A stretch of 64,000 bases of DNA. It comes from Heloderma charlesbogerti (Eukaryota > Chordata > Lepidosauria > Squamata > Helodermatidae). The notes beneath the pieces are model-generated. The model had not been told where the DNA came from. It saw only the letters and a list, made by a program, of their open reading frames with translations, and ran no database searches. Of this stretch, positions 1-34,811 are shown in pieces. Positions within the stretch are counted from its first letter, which is position 1; the number at the start of each line of letters is the position of its first letter. The stretch covers positions 186,001 through 250,000 of the forward strand of contig JANEZZ010002061.1 in assembly GCA_026122225.1 (NCBI GenBank). The letters run 5' to 3'. Made by a program: the position numbers and the translations under genes.

Positions 1-105
1 CCCAAGGTCTTCTAATGCATTCCCCCAAACTGGAATTTGCTTGTCACCTTGCTTTGCTGACAATCTGGTATGCATTAACATGGAATACAGAACATAGTAT
101 GGCAA

Positions 106-285
106 GGGCCATAGCTCAGTGGTAGAGAAAGTGCTTTTCATGCAGAAGGTTCCAGGTTCAATCCCCAGCATCTTTAGGTAGGGCTGGGAAAGACCCCTAT
201 CTGAAACCCTGGAGTGCTGCTGCCAGCCAGTGTCAACAATACAAAGCTAGATGAACCAATGGTCTGACTCAGTATAAGGCAGCTC
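106..285 (+). mobile_element. tRNA-derived SINE
   Basis: Pol III A box TAGCTCAGTGG at 112-122 and B box GGTTCAATCCC at 155-165 are intact. A tRNA-unrelated body ends in CAGTATAAGGCAGCT. The same family recurs reversed at 27.6 and 30.9 kb. Confidence 0.85.
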
Positions 286-288
286 ACC

Positions 289-600
289 ACAGGATGTAGT
301 GAGGCCACCAATTTACCACAGGATATGGTGATGGCCACCAATTTGGATGGCTTTAAAAAGCAGACAAATTCCTGGAGGAGAAGGCTATCCATGGCTACTA
401 GTCCTGATGGCTATGTGCTACCTCCAGTACCAGAGGCAGTATGACCATTTACACCAGTTGCTGGGGAACATGGGCAGGAGGGTGCTGTTGCAATTGTGTC
501 CTGCTTGTGGGTTCCCAGTGAACAGCTGGTTGGCCGCTGTGTGAACAGAATGCTGGACTAGATGGACCCTTGGTCTGATCCAGCAGGGCACTTCTTAAGT
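289..600 (+). mobile_element. CR1-like LINE 3' end
   Basis: The piece ends TCTGATCCAGCAGGGCACTT, the common 3' terminus of a squamate CR1-like family also present at 1.3, 8.6, 20.6 and 62.2 kb. Confidence 0.75.
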
Positions 601-1005
601 TCCCAACTGGCTTCTCCAACCCAGTCAGTGCTTAAATATTTTTCAGTATTAGCAGCTGGCAACTCCCTAAATATCAGGCCTGCCTGGGAATTGTCTGGTG
701 GAGAACCTCCTTCTCTGAAGGGATTTGTTTTTAATGAGGAAGTTCTGCTAAGGCTAGGGAACTAATGACTGAACTGGTATCCTTGACCTTGGCAGACTGC
801 CCCAGAGAATGCTGAAGGGGCAAAAAACTGGCGATGATTGGGCACCGGTCCAATGGGAAGTTATTGCAAGCCAAGAATGTAGTTCTAGGGAGGGGGTCAT
901 ACACTGGGGAAAGTCCTGGAGCGTGGCTTTCAGTTTCTGCTCAAACTTCTAAGCTAGCTTAGAAAAAAAGCGAATGGAGGGAGGAAGACATTTAAAACTA
1001 TACAT

Positions 1006-1070
1006 TTTCATAGAATAGTACGGTTGGAAGGGGCCTACAAGACCATCAAGTCCAACCCCCCAATTTAATG
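1006..1070 (-). mobile_element. CR1 3' terminal fragment
   Basis: CATAGAATAGTACGGTTGG followed by AAGGGGCCTACAAGACCATC is the reverse complement of the canonical CR1 3' end. Confidence 0.75.
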
Positions 1071-1084
1071 TAGTGTTATATAGT

Positions 1085-1690
1085 TCATATAAAATTATGC
1101 ATGGTGTGGAGAAAGTAGGCTATCACTTCATCTTGGGGACACAAATTCCATAGTTTGGCTATGTGAAGAAATTCTTCCTTTTGTCTATACCATTTGGCTT
1201 CTTCCCATAGCACATAGTCAGATTATGGAATGTGCTACCAGAAGATGGCCCCGGGTTCTAGTATTATGGGATAAGGTCTCCCTCTGAGAGAGGGTCTCCT
1301 TCTCTCATAATACTAGAACCTGGGGTCATCCCATGAAGTTGAATGATGGACAAAGAAAGCACCTCATCACACTGCACAGAGTTAAACTCTGGAATTCGCT
1401 ACCACAAGATGTAGTGATGGCTGCTAATTTGGATGGGGATTTAGAAAGGGATTGGGCAAATTCATGGAGGATAAAGCTATGAGTCGCTACTGATGGCTGT
1501 GTATTCCAGTATTAGAGGCAGTATGCTTCTGTATATCAGTTGCTGGGGAACATGAGCGGGAGGATGCTGCTCCGTTCTGTCCTGCTTATGGCCTTTGCAC
1601 AGGCATCTGGTTGGCCACTGTGTGAACAGAATGCTGCACTAGATAGGCCTTTTGTCTGATCCAGCAGGGCTCTTCTTATGTGTGTTAAGA
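1085..1690. mobile_element. Two CR1-like fragments, head to head
   Basis: About 1085-1260 reads as the family on the minus strand and about 1300-1683 on the plus strand, ending GATCCAGCAGGGCTCTTCTT. The join is an inverted repeat, GTTCTAGTATTATG (about 1255) against CATAATACTAGAAC (about 1306). Confidence 0.6.
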
Positions 1691-2249
1691 AGTGCTGTGA
1701 GGAACCTACTTTTCTATCTAATGAGGATTTCCACCAGTGGTTAAAGGAGTTGCCTTGTATGACTCTCTCGTAAGATTTCTCCTTATGCTGCATTTTGCTG
1801 GTTACCCCTTTGTCCACATTCATACACACTTATCTCTGTATCCTGGTTCACCACAATCCAGCAAACACTACAATCCCAGAAGTTACTCTGCTGGCTCTCA
1901 TATCTGTGGCTTAGCTAAAGTTCTCATGATATGTCTTTGTGCACAGATACTGGGGCAGCCATCCTTTAAAAAAAAGAAAAGAAGAGATGGTCAAATTATA
2001 CAATGAAACCTAATGATATTTCTAGTTGTATATAGAATGATGTATATGTATATAGTCTCAAAATACACCAATGTAGGATCCTGGACGGCTACAAGATGAC
2101 TGAGAGTGAGGAGTTTTATAACCTGTTTATCTTTACTAGGTATGCAAGCGGAGATGGATACCCTAGCTATGGACCTTTTCTGTGCTGGTGCTTTTGCTAT
2201 TCTAATCTCACTTTGTCTTCTCTCCCCCCCCCCCCCCGGTCCCTTCCAG
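1691..2249. other. KLC4 intron, nothing recognised
   Basis: AT-rich intronic sequence before the first KLC4 exon. No repeat family or RNA gene was recognised. Confidence 0.4.
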
Positions 2250-26376
<24,127 letters not shown>

Positions 26377-27290
26377 ACCTACTACTTTAACCATCTCTGC
26401 ACCCCATCTCAGATGCTGACTGCTTCACCATGTGGATACTGCATCTCAAGTTGATCACAGTTTTAGATATTTCAGCTGCAGCCTCCTCCTCCCACGTCTC
26501 TCATGTTGATATCACTACCGTGGAAGAAAAGAGTACTCTGTCACTGGGTAACACCAACCCATATGGGACCACTGCCAGACTAGGTAGGGGACCTTCCTCC
26601 TCCTATTTCCTGTGGACTAGCAGCTTTGGTGAATGCACTTACCACCTTCTTTGTGAGTGGTGTTTTCACCGATTGCACAGAATGAACTCCCAAGAGCTCT
26701 CACTTGAAGCACTGGTTCTCTGAGCTGAGGTTTAGAGACTTACCTCTTCCTTAATGCGGACCCTTTCTTCCATATGGTACTGCTGGGAGCAGCTCACCTC
26801 CATCCATGCTCTCACAGTGGCTTACTCACTCCTTCAGTGCCTACCCCCAGGCCCTGTCTTTGGTAGTCCCTAGTGCCATCTACTGCACTGTATAACCCTC
26901 ATCTCCCTCCTGCGAGGTCCTTCTCAAACAAGTACCTTTGTTTGTGGCTGCTGTACTTCTGATGCAGACAGGATGGGGGCGTGGGATTGTTGGTTAGAAG
27001 TTATGGATCTGTTTTGTGGGGAGTTACTTTGTCTAAGTCAAGGGACAACTCAAGACACGAAGAGACAAGCATCGACTCTACAGAGATTTAGTATGTGTAT
27101 ACACTCCACTCTACAAGCCTTGACCCCACTCTGGCCTGATTGCCTGCATCTGCCTTAGCAGGAACAACTGTAGTGCAGAGCGATGAAGATAAACTGCAGG
27201 GATACCTGCTGCCATTAGCTATGTGTTACCCATGATTCACTTCTAATTGTCGTTGTCTTAATTTAATAAATAAAAATGATCACAGAAACT
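26377..27290 (+). other. KLC4: KLC4 3' UTR with poly(A) signals
   Basis: Non-repetitive sequence follows the stop codon for about 0.9 kb. Two overlapping AATAAA hexamers at 27265-27274 are the first good signals, so cleavage is expected near 27285-27300. The open frame at 26430-26723 has no recognisable homology and lies inside this UTR. Confidence 0.7.
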
Positions 27291-27529
27291 AGCTTGCCAA
27301 CAGTCTCCGGAGCAAATGTTGCTGTTGAATCGCTCCTGCCTTGGATTTGTTTTTACTGTGCAACAACTATGACAAGGAAACAAGAGAAAGAGCCGTTATC
27401 TCAGAACTGAACACACAAATGCCATCACGTTTATGTCCCCGCACAACAGAGAGATAGATGAGCACATAGTCTCTTCCTTACTGAAAATAGCACCAAGGCA
27501 AATCTGTAGTTCTGAACATAGGGGACGGT

Positions 27530-28005
27530 GTCATGATGAATCAGGCCACTAGTCCATTTGATCCAGAGCTGGCAGCAGCTCTCTTGGATCTCAGGCTAGG
27601 GCCTTTCCCAGCCCTGCTACCTCAGTCCTATTTCTATCTGGAGATGAGATTGAACCTGGGACCTTCTGCATGAAAAACATGTTCTCAGGTCTGGCTCCCT
27701 GGGCAAAGCATCCTCTGGTGGGCCCTTGTCACCACTAGAGAGCTTACCTGACAGTGGTGGCCATCCAGCACTCCATTTAAATTTCCCACAATGCCACAGA
27801 GCAAGGTTCAATCAGGGGCACTGTGGGAAAATTAAATGGTGGCTATAGCCACTCAATGCCGCTCAGAGCACCAGGTCAGAAATAATTTTTGAAAGAAGAG
27901 GCCAGGCCAAGTGTCAGTGATGGGCTCTGCCAGCTGCCCAAGAATACTAGATGTTGATGGCAGCCCTGCATGTGCTTGCCTTACCACTGAGCTGTGCCCC
28001 CCCCC
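27530..28005 (-). mobile_element. tRNA-derived SINE interrupted by a hAT-type MITE
   Basis: The reversed SINE has its B box (GATTGAACCTGGGACC) at about 27648 and its A box (CCACTGAGCTGTG) at about 27984, more than 300 nt apart. The gap is the insertion described next. Confidence 0.75.
27686..27968. mobile_element. hAT-type MITE nested in the SINE
   Basis: The ends CAGGTCTGGC and GGCAGCCCTG are inverted repeats of the hAT type. The flanks CATGTTCT (27678-27685) and CATGTGCT (27969-27976) agree at 7 of 8. Inner arms ATTTAAATTTCCCACA and TGTGGGAAAATTAAAT mirror each other. Confidence 0.8.
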
Positions 28006-28054
28006 CAGGTGATTAATGGCTCTGCGGTCCTGTGCATGCTAGATAAGCAGATAG

Positions 28055-28366
28055 CTGTTTGTCAGTAGAACAGAGTGCCTCAGGAGGTGGTGGGTTCTCC
28101 TTCACTGAAGACCGTTAAGCAGAGGCTGGTCAGCCACCTGTCAGGGATGCTGTAACTGCATCTTGTGTTAAGCAGGGGGTTGGACTAGGTGATCTCTAAA
28201 GTGCCTTCCAACCAATGGAGGCCGGTCAGTGTCAGTGGGGCCGTGGATCCGCTCCAGGTTTCAATAGCTCCTTTAGAGTTCTGACTGAAACCCAGAGCGG
28301 ATCTACTGCCCACTGACACCAGAGCCACCAGCCTCCACTTGTTTCCAACTCTGTGATTCCGTGAAA
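28055..28366 (+). mobile_element. CR1 3' end interrupted by a MITE
   Basis: CCTCAGGAGGTGGTGGGTTC and GTTGGACTAGGTGATCTCTA are CR1 ORF2-end and 3' UTR text. The terminus resumes after the insertion with TTTCCAACTCTGTGATTCCG. Confidence 0.8.
28213..28341. mobile_element. hAT-type MITE nested in CR1
   Basis: CAATGGAGGCCGGT at the left and, reversed, CAAGTGGAGGCTGGT at the right. The 8-bp flanks CTTCCAAC (28205-28212) and TTTCCAAC (28342-28349) agree at 7 of 8 and restore the CR1 text when joined. Confidence 0.85.
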
Positions 28367-28984
28367 ACGGGTGAGCTGATGTATCACCGCTGAACTATCG
28401 GAGATCTCTCCTGCACCCCTGCACCTTTAAAAGACATCCTAATAGGCCAAAACTCAACAGGTGCAGTCTTCTCAACTGCTTGTACTACATAATGCAGTAA
28501 CCTGTACCTGTTGAATTTCTCTATCCATTTTTTAAAATCCACGTAATTTGTTGTCTCCTTTTTTACATACATGTTTCAAAGTACCACAAAAGAAGGGAGT
28601 CTGTAAGTTACAGTGCTGTGCCTTTAAGATGCAGGCGACAGGTAGAAATTCAGCAGGCAGAGTCATTCTGGTCACTGCCTCTCCACTGGATTTTATGCTT
28701 GCCTCGAGGCACTGGAAAGCACAGGGCCTCTACAGGCAGGGAAGGGCGTGAGCTGCACCTACAAAATGCCCTAGCCTAGGGTCATCTCTGCTTTCTGGAA
28801 TAGATACGATGCTAATTTCAAAGCACTGCGACGAAAGCGAACCGCCCGCCTCGTCAACTGTGTCTGAATGTTATTAGGAATTCCGGTGTTAGTTACTTCC
28901 ACGACCTTTGCCCCGCACATGGAGGTCCTATCCGCTGCAACCGGAAATCTGGCTAGAGAACCCTGCAGACCGCAACCCTTTGGA

Positions 28985-29360
28985 ACGAAAAGGAGAACCC
29001 GGAAGCCTGCCTCTTTAACTGGCCGGGCGGTGACGTCATCGGGGCGCGGGCCCCGCGCGGGTAACTCGCGCTTGGCCTCCCGCCTCTTTTTCATTCGGCC
29101 GGCAGGATCCGTTCCGGGTCGGGAAAGGCGCAGGAAGTGCCAGGTAATGGCTCCCTCCCGCCCCCCTTCGTTCCGCCCCAATAGAGGAGTGGGGCCAAGA
29201 CCCCCTCCTCCTTCCCGCTCAGTAGCTGCGCGCGCTCCCGCTCCCTTGCCGGCCGCGAGGCTGAGGGATTGGCGGTTGGGGCGGGGGCGGAGCTTAAGTG
29301 GCTGCCCGGAGGTCAGGTTTCCCCGCCTGTTGTTCCGTAGGCTGCCAGGGCGGGGTCTCC
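28985..29360. promoter_or_regulatory. CpG-island promoter with palindromic CRE
   Basis: A dense CpG/GC stretch contrasts sharply with its AT-rich surroundings. Seen: perfect CRE TGACGTCA at 29031-29038, ETS-like CCGGAAG near 28999 and AGGAAGTG near 29133, inverted CCAAT (ATTGG) at 29268-29272, and GC boxes around 29277-29291. It lies 1.7 kb past the KLC4 poly(A) site and 5.5 kb before the SOUL-gene ATG exon, so it most likely drives that gene. It may also fire divergently. Confidence 0.72.
29090..29143 (+). other. Possible noncoding exon 1 of the SOUL gene (donor at 29144)
   Basis: CCAG|GTAATG at 29143/29144 is a plausible donor inside the CpG island. The next suitable acceptor is TTTTCTGCAG at 34646, 17 nt before the ATG. 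The exon start is not visible; the range given is arbitrary on the left. This is inferred from position only. Confidence 0.35.
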
Positions 29361-29527
29361 CCCCCCCGCTGTTACCTCGGTGCCCGGACACCTGGGTTTC
29401 TTCCCCTATGGCTTGAACGAGTAGCCAGCCCCCGCTGGACGTCATCCTCGGCCCTCCAGAATTGTTTGTTTCCCCCTGGGACGACCTCCACGGACACAGC
29501 TGCAGCTGTCTCGGTGTCCCTCACAGC

Positions 29528-29638
29528 GGCCGTCCAGATGTGTTAGGCTACAACGCCCAGCATCCCCAACCAGTGGGAACACGTCTGGGAGATGTGGTCC
29601 AACACGTCTGGAGGGCCCCAGGTTGGGGGAGGCTGCCC
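29528..29638. mobile_element. ACAACTCCC palindromic MITE
   Basis: CCGTCCAGATGTGTTAGGCT at the left, GGTCCAACACGTCTGGAGGG and CCCAGGTTGGGGGAGGCTG at the right. It lies just downstream of the CpG island. Confidence 0.7.
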
Positions 29639-29639
29639 T

Positions 29640-30870
29640 AGAGCCTTCCTCTTCTCCGCCTTGCCACCTATTGCCCTTGGTCCTCCAACTGAATGATTCC
29701 TCTTCCCCAATGCCTGCCTGTCAGAACAGGCTGGCCTTTCGCAACTGCTGGCCTGTTGCTAAAAACAAAAGCAAGAAAGGGACTTCGCCTCCCAATTCTG
29801 CTGGGGGAGTGCCACATGGCTTTCCCTAGGACTTAATCTCCAAACCTATGCTGGACACCTCCCCATGCTGCGAGTCCGCTCCATTTCCTTCAGTAATAAC
29901 ATCATCAAGTGACTCTGCAAGAATCCAAATTGTTTCTGAATATCAAGCCTTTGCTGTCTGCTGGGAACCCCTTACCACCTTTTTGTGACACCCCTGATTC
30001 ACCATATCCTTAGATAGCTACATACACACACACACACACACACCCATGATGTTGCTGCTGCCATATTCCCAAAATTGCTCTGAGTTGTTTCATGCTCCTC
30101 ATTTTGTAAAAAAGAATTGTTTGAGAATCCTGCTATTTAATCTTTGGGAAAATAAACTTACTGGAAACAACTGTAGCTACATTCAGGTAAACATTGCAAG
30201 TGAGAAAAGGCCATGCACAACTTTTCTAATGAATTTGTACTTCACTGTGTTAGAGCTGTTTGAGCATATGAGGATTATCCAATAAGTAGGGAAAATCTAG
30301 ATTTCCTAAAATCTTTTAAACTATGTTGGAAATGACCTTAAGCAATTTGTCACAGAATACAAAGGTTGACCTGTTCTTGGGTCTGTAACTGGATTTTTTT
30401 AAAAAATAGGTATAAATCTGTTTCAGAGGCATATTCCTCAAAGAACTTTGCTGTGGCTGCACCTATGAAATATTGATTTGACATGATGTAGTAAATTTTT
30501 CACACAAGTTGGTCAATGATGAGATGGCAACAATTGTAGAGGTTTTGAAATAATTCTTAGGAGTTCAAGAGGAATGCACAATGACAATGGCAACTAGTCG
30601 TGATGGCTAGATGCTACCTCCAACATCAGAGAGGCTCTTCTTAAGTTCTTAGTAACTTCTTAACAATGTGAATACTGTTGGTTTATAAATTGACCGATAA
30701 CACTAAAAAAAGACTAGAGACTGGAGTTACTGTAGTAAAATCTGCAGGTATTTCATACGTATGTCTCTTTATGTAACATACATGTACAAACTTCATCACA
30801 TAGAATCTTTGACTTCAGATTGAGGATCATTACAGAGTTAGCAGGTCTGTCGGGTATACTGGTATACAAA
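29640..30870. other. SOUL-gene first intron, AT-rich
   Basis: A (CA)n run lies at about 30022-30043 and a short CR1-like scrap at about 30590-30650. Nothing else was recognised. Confidence 0.4.
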
Positions 30871-30874
30871 TATA

Positions 30875-31042
30875 CAAAGCTGCCTTATACTAAGTCAGAA
30901 CATTGGTCCATCTAGCCTAGTACTGTTGACGCTGACTGGCAGCAGCTTTCCAGGGTTTCATTCACAAGTATTTCCCAGCCCTGCCAGGAGATGGCAGGGA
31001 TTGAACCGGGGACCTTGTGCATGCAAAGCAGGTGCTCCACGG
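30875..31042 (-). mobile_element. tRNA-derived SINE, reversed
   Basis: AAAGCTGCCTTATACTAAGT begins the tail end; the reversed B box GGATTGAACCGGGGACC is at about 30999. Confidence 0.8.
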
Positions 31043-31069
31043 ATAGTGTCTCTTGTAATATGTGAAACA

Positions 31070-31151
31070 GTTGTTGTTCAGTCGTTAAGTCGTGTCCAGC
31101 TGTTCGTGACCTCATGGACCATAGCACGCCAGGCTTTCCTGTCCTCCTCAC

Positions 31152-31153
<2 letters not shown>
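31070..31153 (-). mobile_element. BovB-type RTE 3' terminus
   Basis: TTGTTGTTCAGTCGTTAAGT, then CGTGTCCAGCTGTTCGTGAC and CATGGACCATAGCACGCCAG: the reversed last 80 nt of BovB, followed by (AT)n at 31154-31182. Confidence 0.85.
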
Positions 31154-31185
<32 letters not shown>

Positions 31186-31659
31186 AATAAGCTAGGAACA
31201 ATTAAGGTTGTAACGCTGTGTATACTTACCTGGGACTATGACCAACTGAACTCAGTAGGACATTTCAGAGTAAACATGCATAGGATTGGTTTGTACAAAA
31301 GGTATAGATGAAGAAACACAAGTATTTCAAGGATACTAAGAAACCATATAGCTACTCCCACACAAATAATATGATATCAGTATATGCATCTGTTATTTCT
31401 TCATACCTTGAATACCATGTGCTTCACTGGTTATGGCATTTTGAAAAATAAATACCGAAAAATTATTTGAGAAGAGATTAAAAGGCTGTGGCTGCAATTT
31501 GATACACACTCACATGTGAGTAAATGCCATTGAATTTAGTGGTACTTAGTTCTGAGTACACATGCATGTTCATACTTACATATAGGCATGTAAATCCTAC
31601 TGAAATCAATAGAAATGAAGCCTGGTCTACACATGTGGCAGAATGAAGTAGTAGACAGT

Positions 31660-31836
31660 ACCACTTCAGAATGCTCACTGGGTGCCTTTGGGCCAGTCAC
31701 AGACTCTCAGCCCAACTTACCTCACAGGGTTGTTGTTGTGAGGATAAAATGGAGAGGAGGAGGAGGCTCATTTAAGCTGCCTTGGGTTCCTTGCAAGAGG
31801 AGAAAAGGCGGGATATAAATGCAATAAATAAATAAC
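31660..31836 (+). mobile_element. SINE 3' part (same type as 3294)
   Basis: CTCACTGGGTGCCTTTGGGC then CAGTCACAGACTCTCAGCCC, ending GCGGGATATAAATGC plus AATAAATAAATAA. The tRNA-like head is missing. Confidence 0.7.
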
Positions 31837-32239
31837 TTTCTCTGTTTTGTAAGCTAGTTTTCTATTTGCAGGTGGGGGGCAGTTTATGTGGAGGAGCATT
31901 CATACTGCAATCCCCCACTTACAGACTAGAGTGCTACAGTCCATTCTGCCCCCACATTCCCACCATTTTCCTGCATAAACTGTTAATAAGGAATCTGGTC
32001 AACATTTACCTTGTTTAGCAGTGGTGCAAATGTAATGCAGAATCATAATTAAGGTTGACAAAGGAGGACAGGGGATTTGCACTAGGGAATGGATCAGGGG
32101 AGAAGATGAGCAAACAACCTGTTCCCAAATGGTTAAGAAATTGACACTGTTACATATGCACTATAGTGTATGATATCTCCCCATCCTACAAACCATATAG
32201 AATGAATGCAGGATTGCCTGGCACGTTATTACAGTATGT

Positions 32240-32770
32240 TACATTTCTTTATTTGTTTATTATATTTTTAATCCACCCAAAAACAAAAGTTCCCTGGGTG
32301 GATTACACAAGTCTAATAGAATAAAATACAATACTAAGAAAAACAATACAAAACAGCACAGGAAAATCTATGTAAAATAGATTACGTAGCCCTCTTTAAT
32401 GAGCTTCCGTCGTGCATTAAAAACGTGGTTGTTCAGGCAGGCATTTGGGGTGGGTTAGGGTATTTTAGAAAATGTTTTTATTGTAGAATTTTATTGTTTT
32501 AAACTGTTTTATTGTATGTTGTACATCGCCCAGAGTGGCTGGGTGACCAGCCAGATGGGCGATTAATACATTTAATAATAATAATAATAATATAAGAACA
32601 GCCATAAAATCACAAGCCTAAAATGCCTGCGAGAACATAAAGGACTTCACATGGAACTGAAAAGATTATTTATGTATTTATTTAAAGCATTTGTATCTCA
32701 CCCTATATCATTAAGATCTCAGGGCGGCATACAGATAAAATCAGTTTAAACAGGATAAAACAATAAATAA
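32240..32770. mobile_element. L2-like LINE 3' end and flanking tails
   Basis: 32390-32592 (+) reads TGCATTAAAAACGTGGTTGT then TCAGGCAGGCATTTGG, an L2-type ORF end, and finishes GGGTGACCAGCCAGATGGGC plus (TAA)n. 32240-32385 and 32660-32765 are reversed LINE/SINE tails. Confidence 0.55.
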
Positions 32771-32773
32771 TTT

Positions 32774-33010
32774 AGGGCACAATCCTATCTAGATAGGCGG
32801 CCGCCTCCAAATTACACTAGCCTATCGTGGGAAAAAATACAGATGCAAATGGCGTATTGTACGCCATTTGCAGCTGTGAAGCACTGACTTTGACCTAAAT
32901 ACAGCCGTAAACAGCTGCAATTTAGGTCAAACTCAGTGCTTTACAGCCGCAAATGGCGTACAATACGCCATTTATGGCCGTAGTTTTTCCCGTGATAGGC
33001 TAATGGCGGC
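32774..33010. mobile_element. Palindromic MITE with long arms
   Basis: Arms 32821-32902 and 32918-33001 mirror each other (ATTTAGGTCAAACTCAGTGC against GCACTGACTTTGACCTAAAT). Each arm holds a smaller palindrome around GGCGTA...TACGCC. The left outer end resembles the TTAGGGYRCAATCC ends at 35.4 and 63.3 kb. Confidence 0.75.
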
Positions 33011-34470
33011 TGCCATTAGTATATCACATCTTCTAGGAAGCTGGAAAGCCGTCCCATGGGAAATCCTTGGTTGCCGGAGGGAAGTGCATCCACTCCACCA
33101 CGGACTTCGGAGGTCGGATTCTCTGGAATCCAGCTGCATTGGCACCTGCGACAGAATTCTCCGACATCCCTACATACAACGCATTGCAGTAATCCAATCT
33201 TGTGTCAAGAGGAGTGGACCATGACAGTAGGAGACTGCACGGATGGCATAGACTGCCAGCCATGACGGTCTGCTTAAGACTATGGAATATCTGCTTAAAT
33301 ATGTTTTGTGCCATGTTAATTTATACCAGAAGCATTTGTCTCTTTCCAAAGTATGGAAACTTGGAAGTATGCAAATACAAATTCCGATGGAGCTTATACC
33401 AGTTACTGAGTGAAAGAAGGGGTGTCCTAATATAAGTTAACTAAGAATAATAAACACTGAATGATATAGTTTATATCTATTAAGAGTGCCTACCTATCAA
33501 AACCTTCTATAAAAAACAACAGCCCAGCATTCCCTACTGAAACATATTCACAGATAACATGATTTGATTGATGAGCATTCTAACTTGCAAGAAGCTCACA
33601 GTTGTAATACTGAACAAGAACCAATTGCCTATCCATATGGAGGACTCAGTGGAGTCATACATAAGCCGCTGTGGAAGTCTCCAGACCAAAGAGCTATTGG
33701 AAAGTCTGGTGTGACTTACAGCAGAGTTGCTTTATACAAAAAAAAAAAAAAAAAGTGTGGTAACGCAGCATTTAAAGGAAATAAATGCAGGCTGGAGCCA
33801 GTTTAGAGGAAGTTCAAATCAATTTACTTTATGAGTGCTTTTATACACATTGTTGAAGAAGACTAACACTGTTTAACTATAAGCATCCCTAAAGCTGGGC
33901 AGGTGAGTGTAAGTAAGCAAAGACATGAGATATAGTTATTTCTTTCCTCAGGAAAAGAGCACATGTTGCTTGTTGCAGAGGTGAAGAGGAAGGCAAGGGA
34001 GCAGAAGAAAGGAACCGATCAGGTAAGGGACAACAAGGGGGATGAACAAGACAAGTGGCTGCTGATACAACACATTCTCTATCGCCCCCTAGTGTCTGGA
34101 AGCATGCGGAGTTCTTATTATCTAACAAGGCAAGGTATAAATTTTAGGAATAAATCAATAAAATATGTATCCAGATTATCTCCAAGTGAAATAATCTAGA
34201 TGTGCAGATCATAGGTCAATTTAAAAAATCTGGCTTTGAAAACTGAATGAAGACTCTCAAATAAAAGACTCATTTTCCAGCTGGTATTAAAAGCTAAATG
34301 ATAGCTTTTCCAAAAATGAAACGAAACTCCTCTCAGTTTTCCCATACCTTCATGGGGCTGGGAAATGAAATAGCAGCAAGCAAGGAAGTGGTGGCCTGGT
34401 GCACAAGAGTGCTCCCCTCGTAGATGGAGGGTACTGTTACTGTGCCCACTTGGACTGCTCAGGGTGTAGA
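33011..34470. other. SOUL-gene first intron, nothing firm
   Basis: A poly-A run sits at about 33739-33754. 33050-33240 resembles reversed L2-like text (GCATTGCAGTAATCCAATCT). No exon was recognised. Confidence 0.35.
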
Positions 34471-34473
34471 ACA

Positions 34474-34617
34474 GCCTTCCCCAACCTGGTGCCTTCCAGA
34501 TGAGTTAGATTGCAACTCCCATTATTCCCAGCCAGCGTGGCCAATGGTCATGCCATCTGGGTATTATGGGCATCCCAGCCCCAGACATCTGGAGAACACC
34601 AAGTGGAGGAAGGGTGG
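34474..34617. mobile_element. ACAACTCCC palindromic MITE abutting the start-codon exon
   Basis: CAGCCTTCCCCAACCTGGTG at the left; CAGACATCTGGAGAACACC near the right. It ends about 30 nt before the acceptor AG at 34645-34646. Confidence 0.7.
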
Positions 34618-34646
34618 TGTAGAATTTTGTGTTGCATTTTCTGCAG

Positions 34647-34811
34647 GAGCAGTGGTTTTTAAGATGGCTCATATTACCCTTGAGGAGCTGAATGAACTGG
34701 GTGATGAAGTCCTTGAAGAAGATGATGAAGCAATGGAAAGGGAGGAACAGAACAGGCTGTTTTCTCATTGGGAAACAGTAGCTAGCACTCACCAGGTGTC
34801 ACTCCCTCAAG
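34647..34811 (+). CDS. SOUL-gene exon with start codon
   Basis: The acceptor TTTTCTGCAG|GAG starts the exon at 34647, and 17 nt of 5' UTR precede the ATG at 34664. It codes for MAHITLEELNELGDEVLEED and on to STHQVSLPQ, ending in phase 1 at donor CAAG|GTAAGA. A palindromic MITE ends about 30 nt upstream of the acceptor. Confidence 0.83.

Noticed and set aside
112..165. Possible tRNA gene (A and B boxes)
   Set aside because: The boxes belong to a SINE head: no cloverleaf acceptor pairing is evident and the body matches other SINE copies.
28771..29445. 224-codon minus-strand frame and 182-codon plus-strand frame across the CpG island
   Set aside because: Long frames on both strands are expected in GC-rich sequence; the products are low-complexity Arg/Pro/Gly with no recognised domain.
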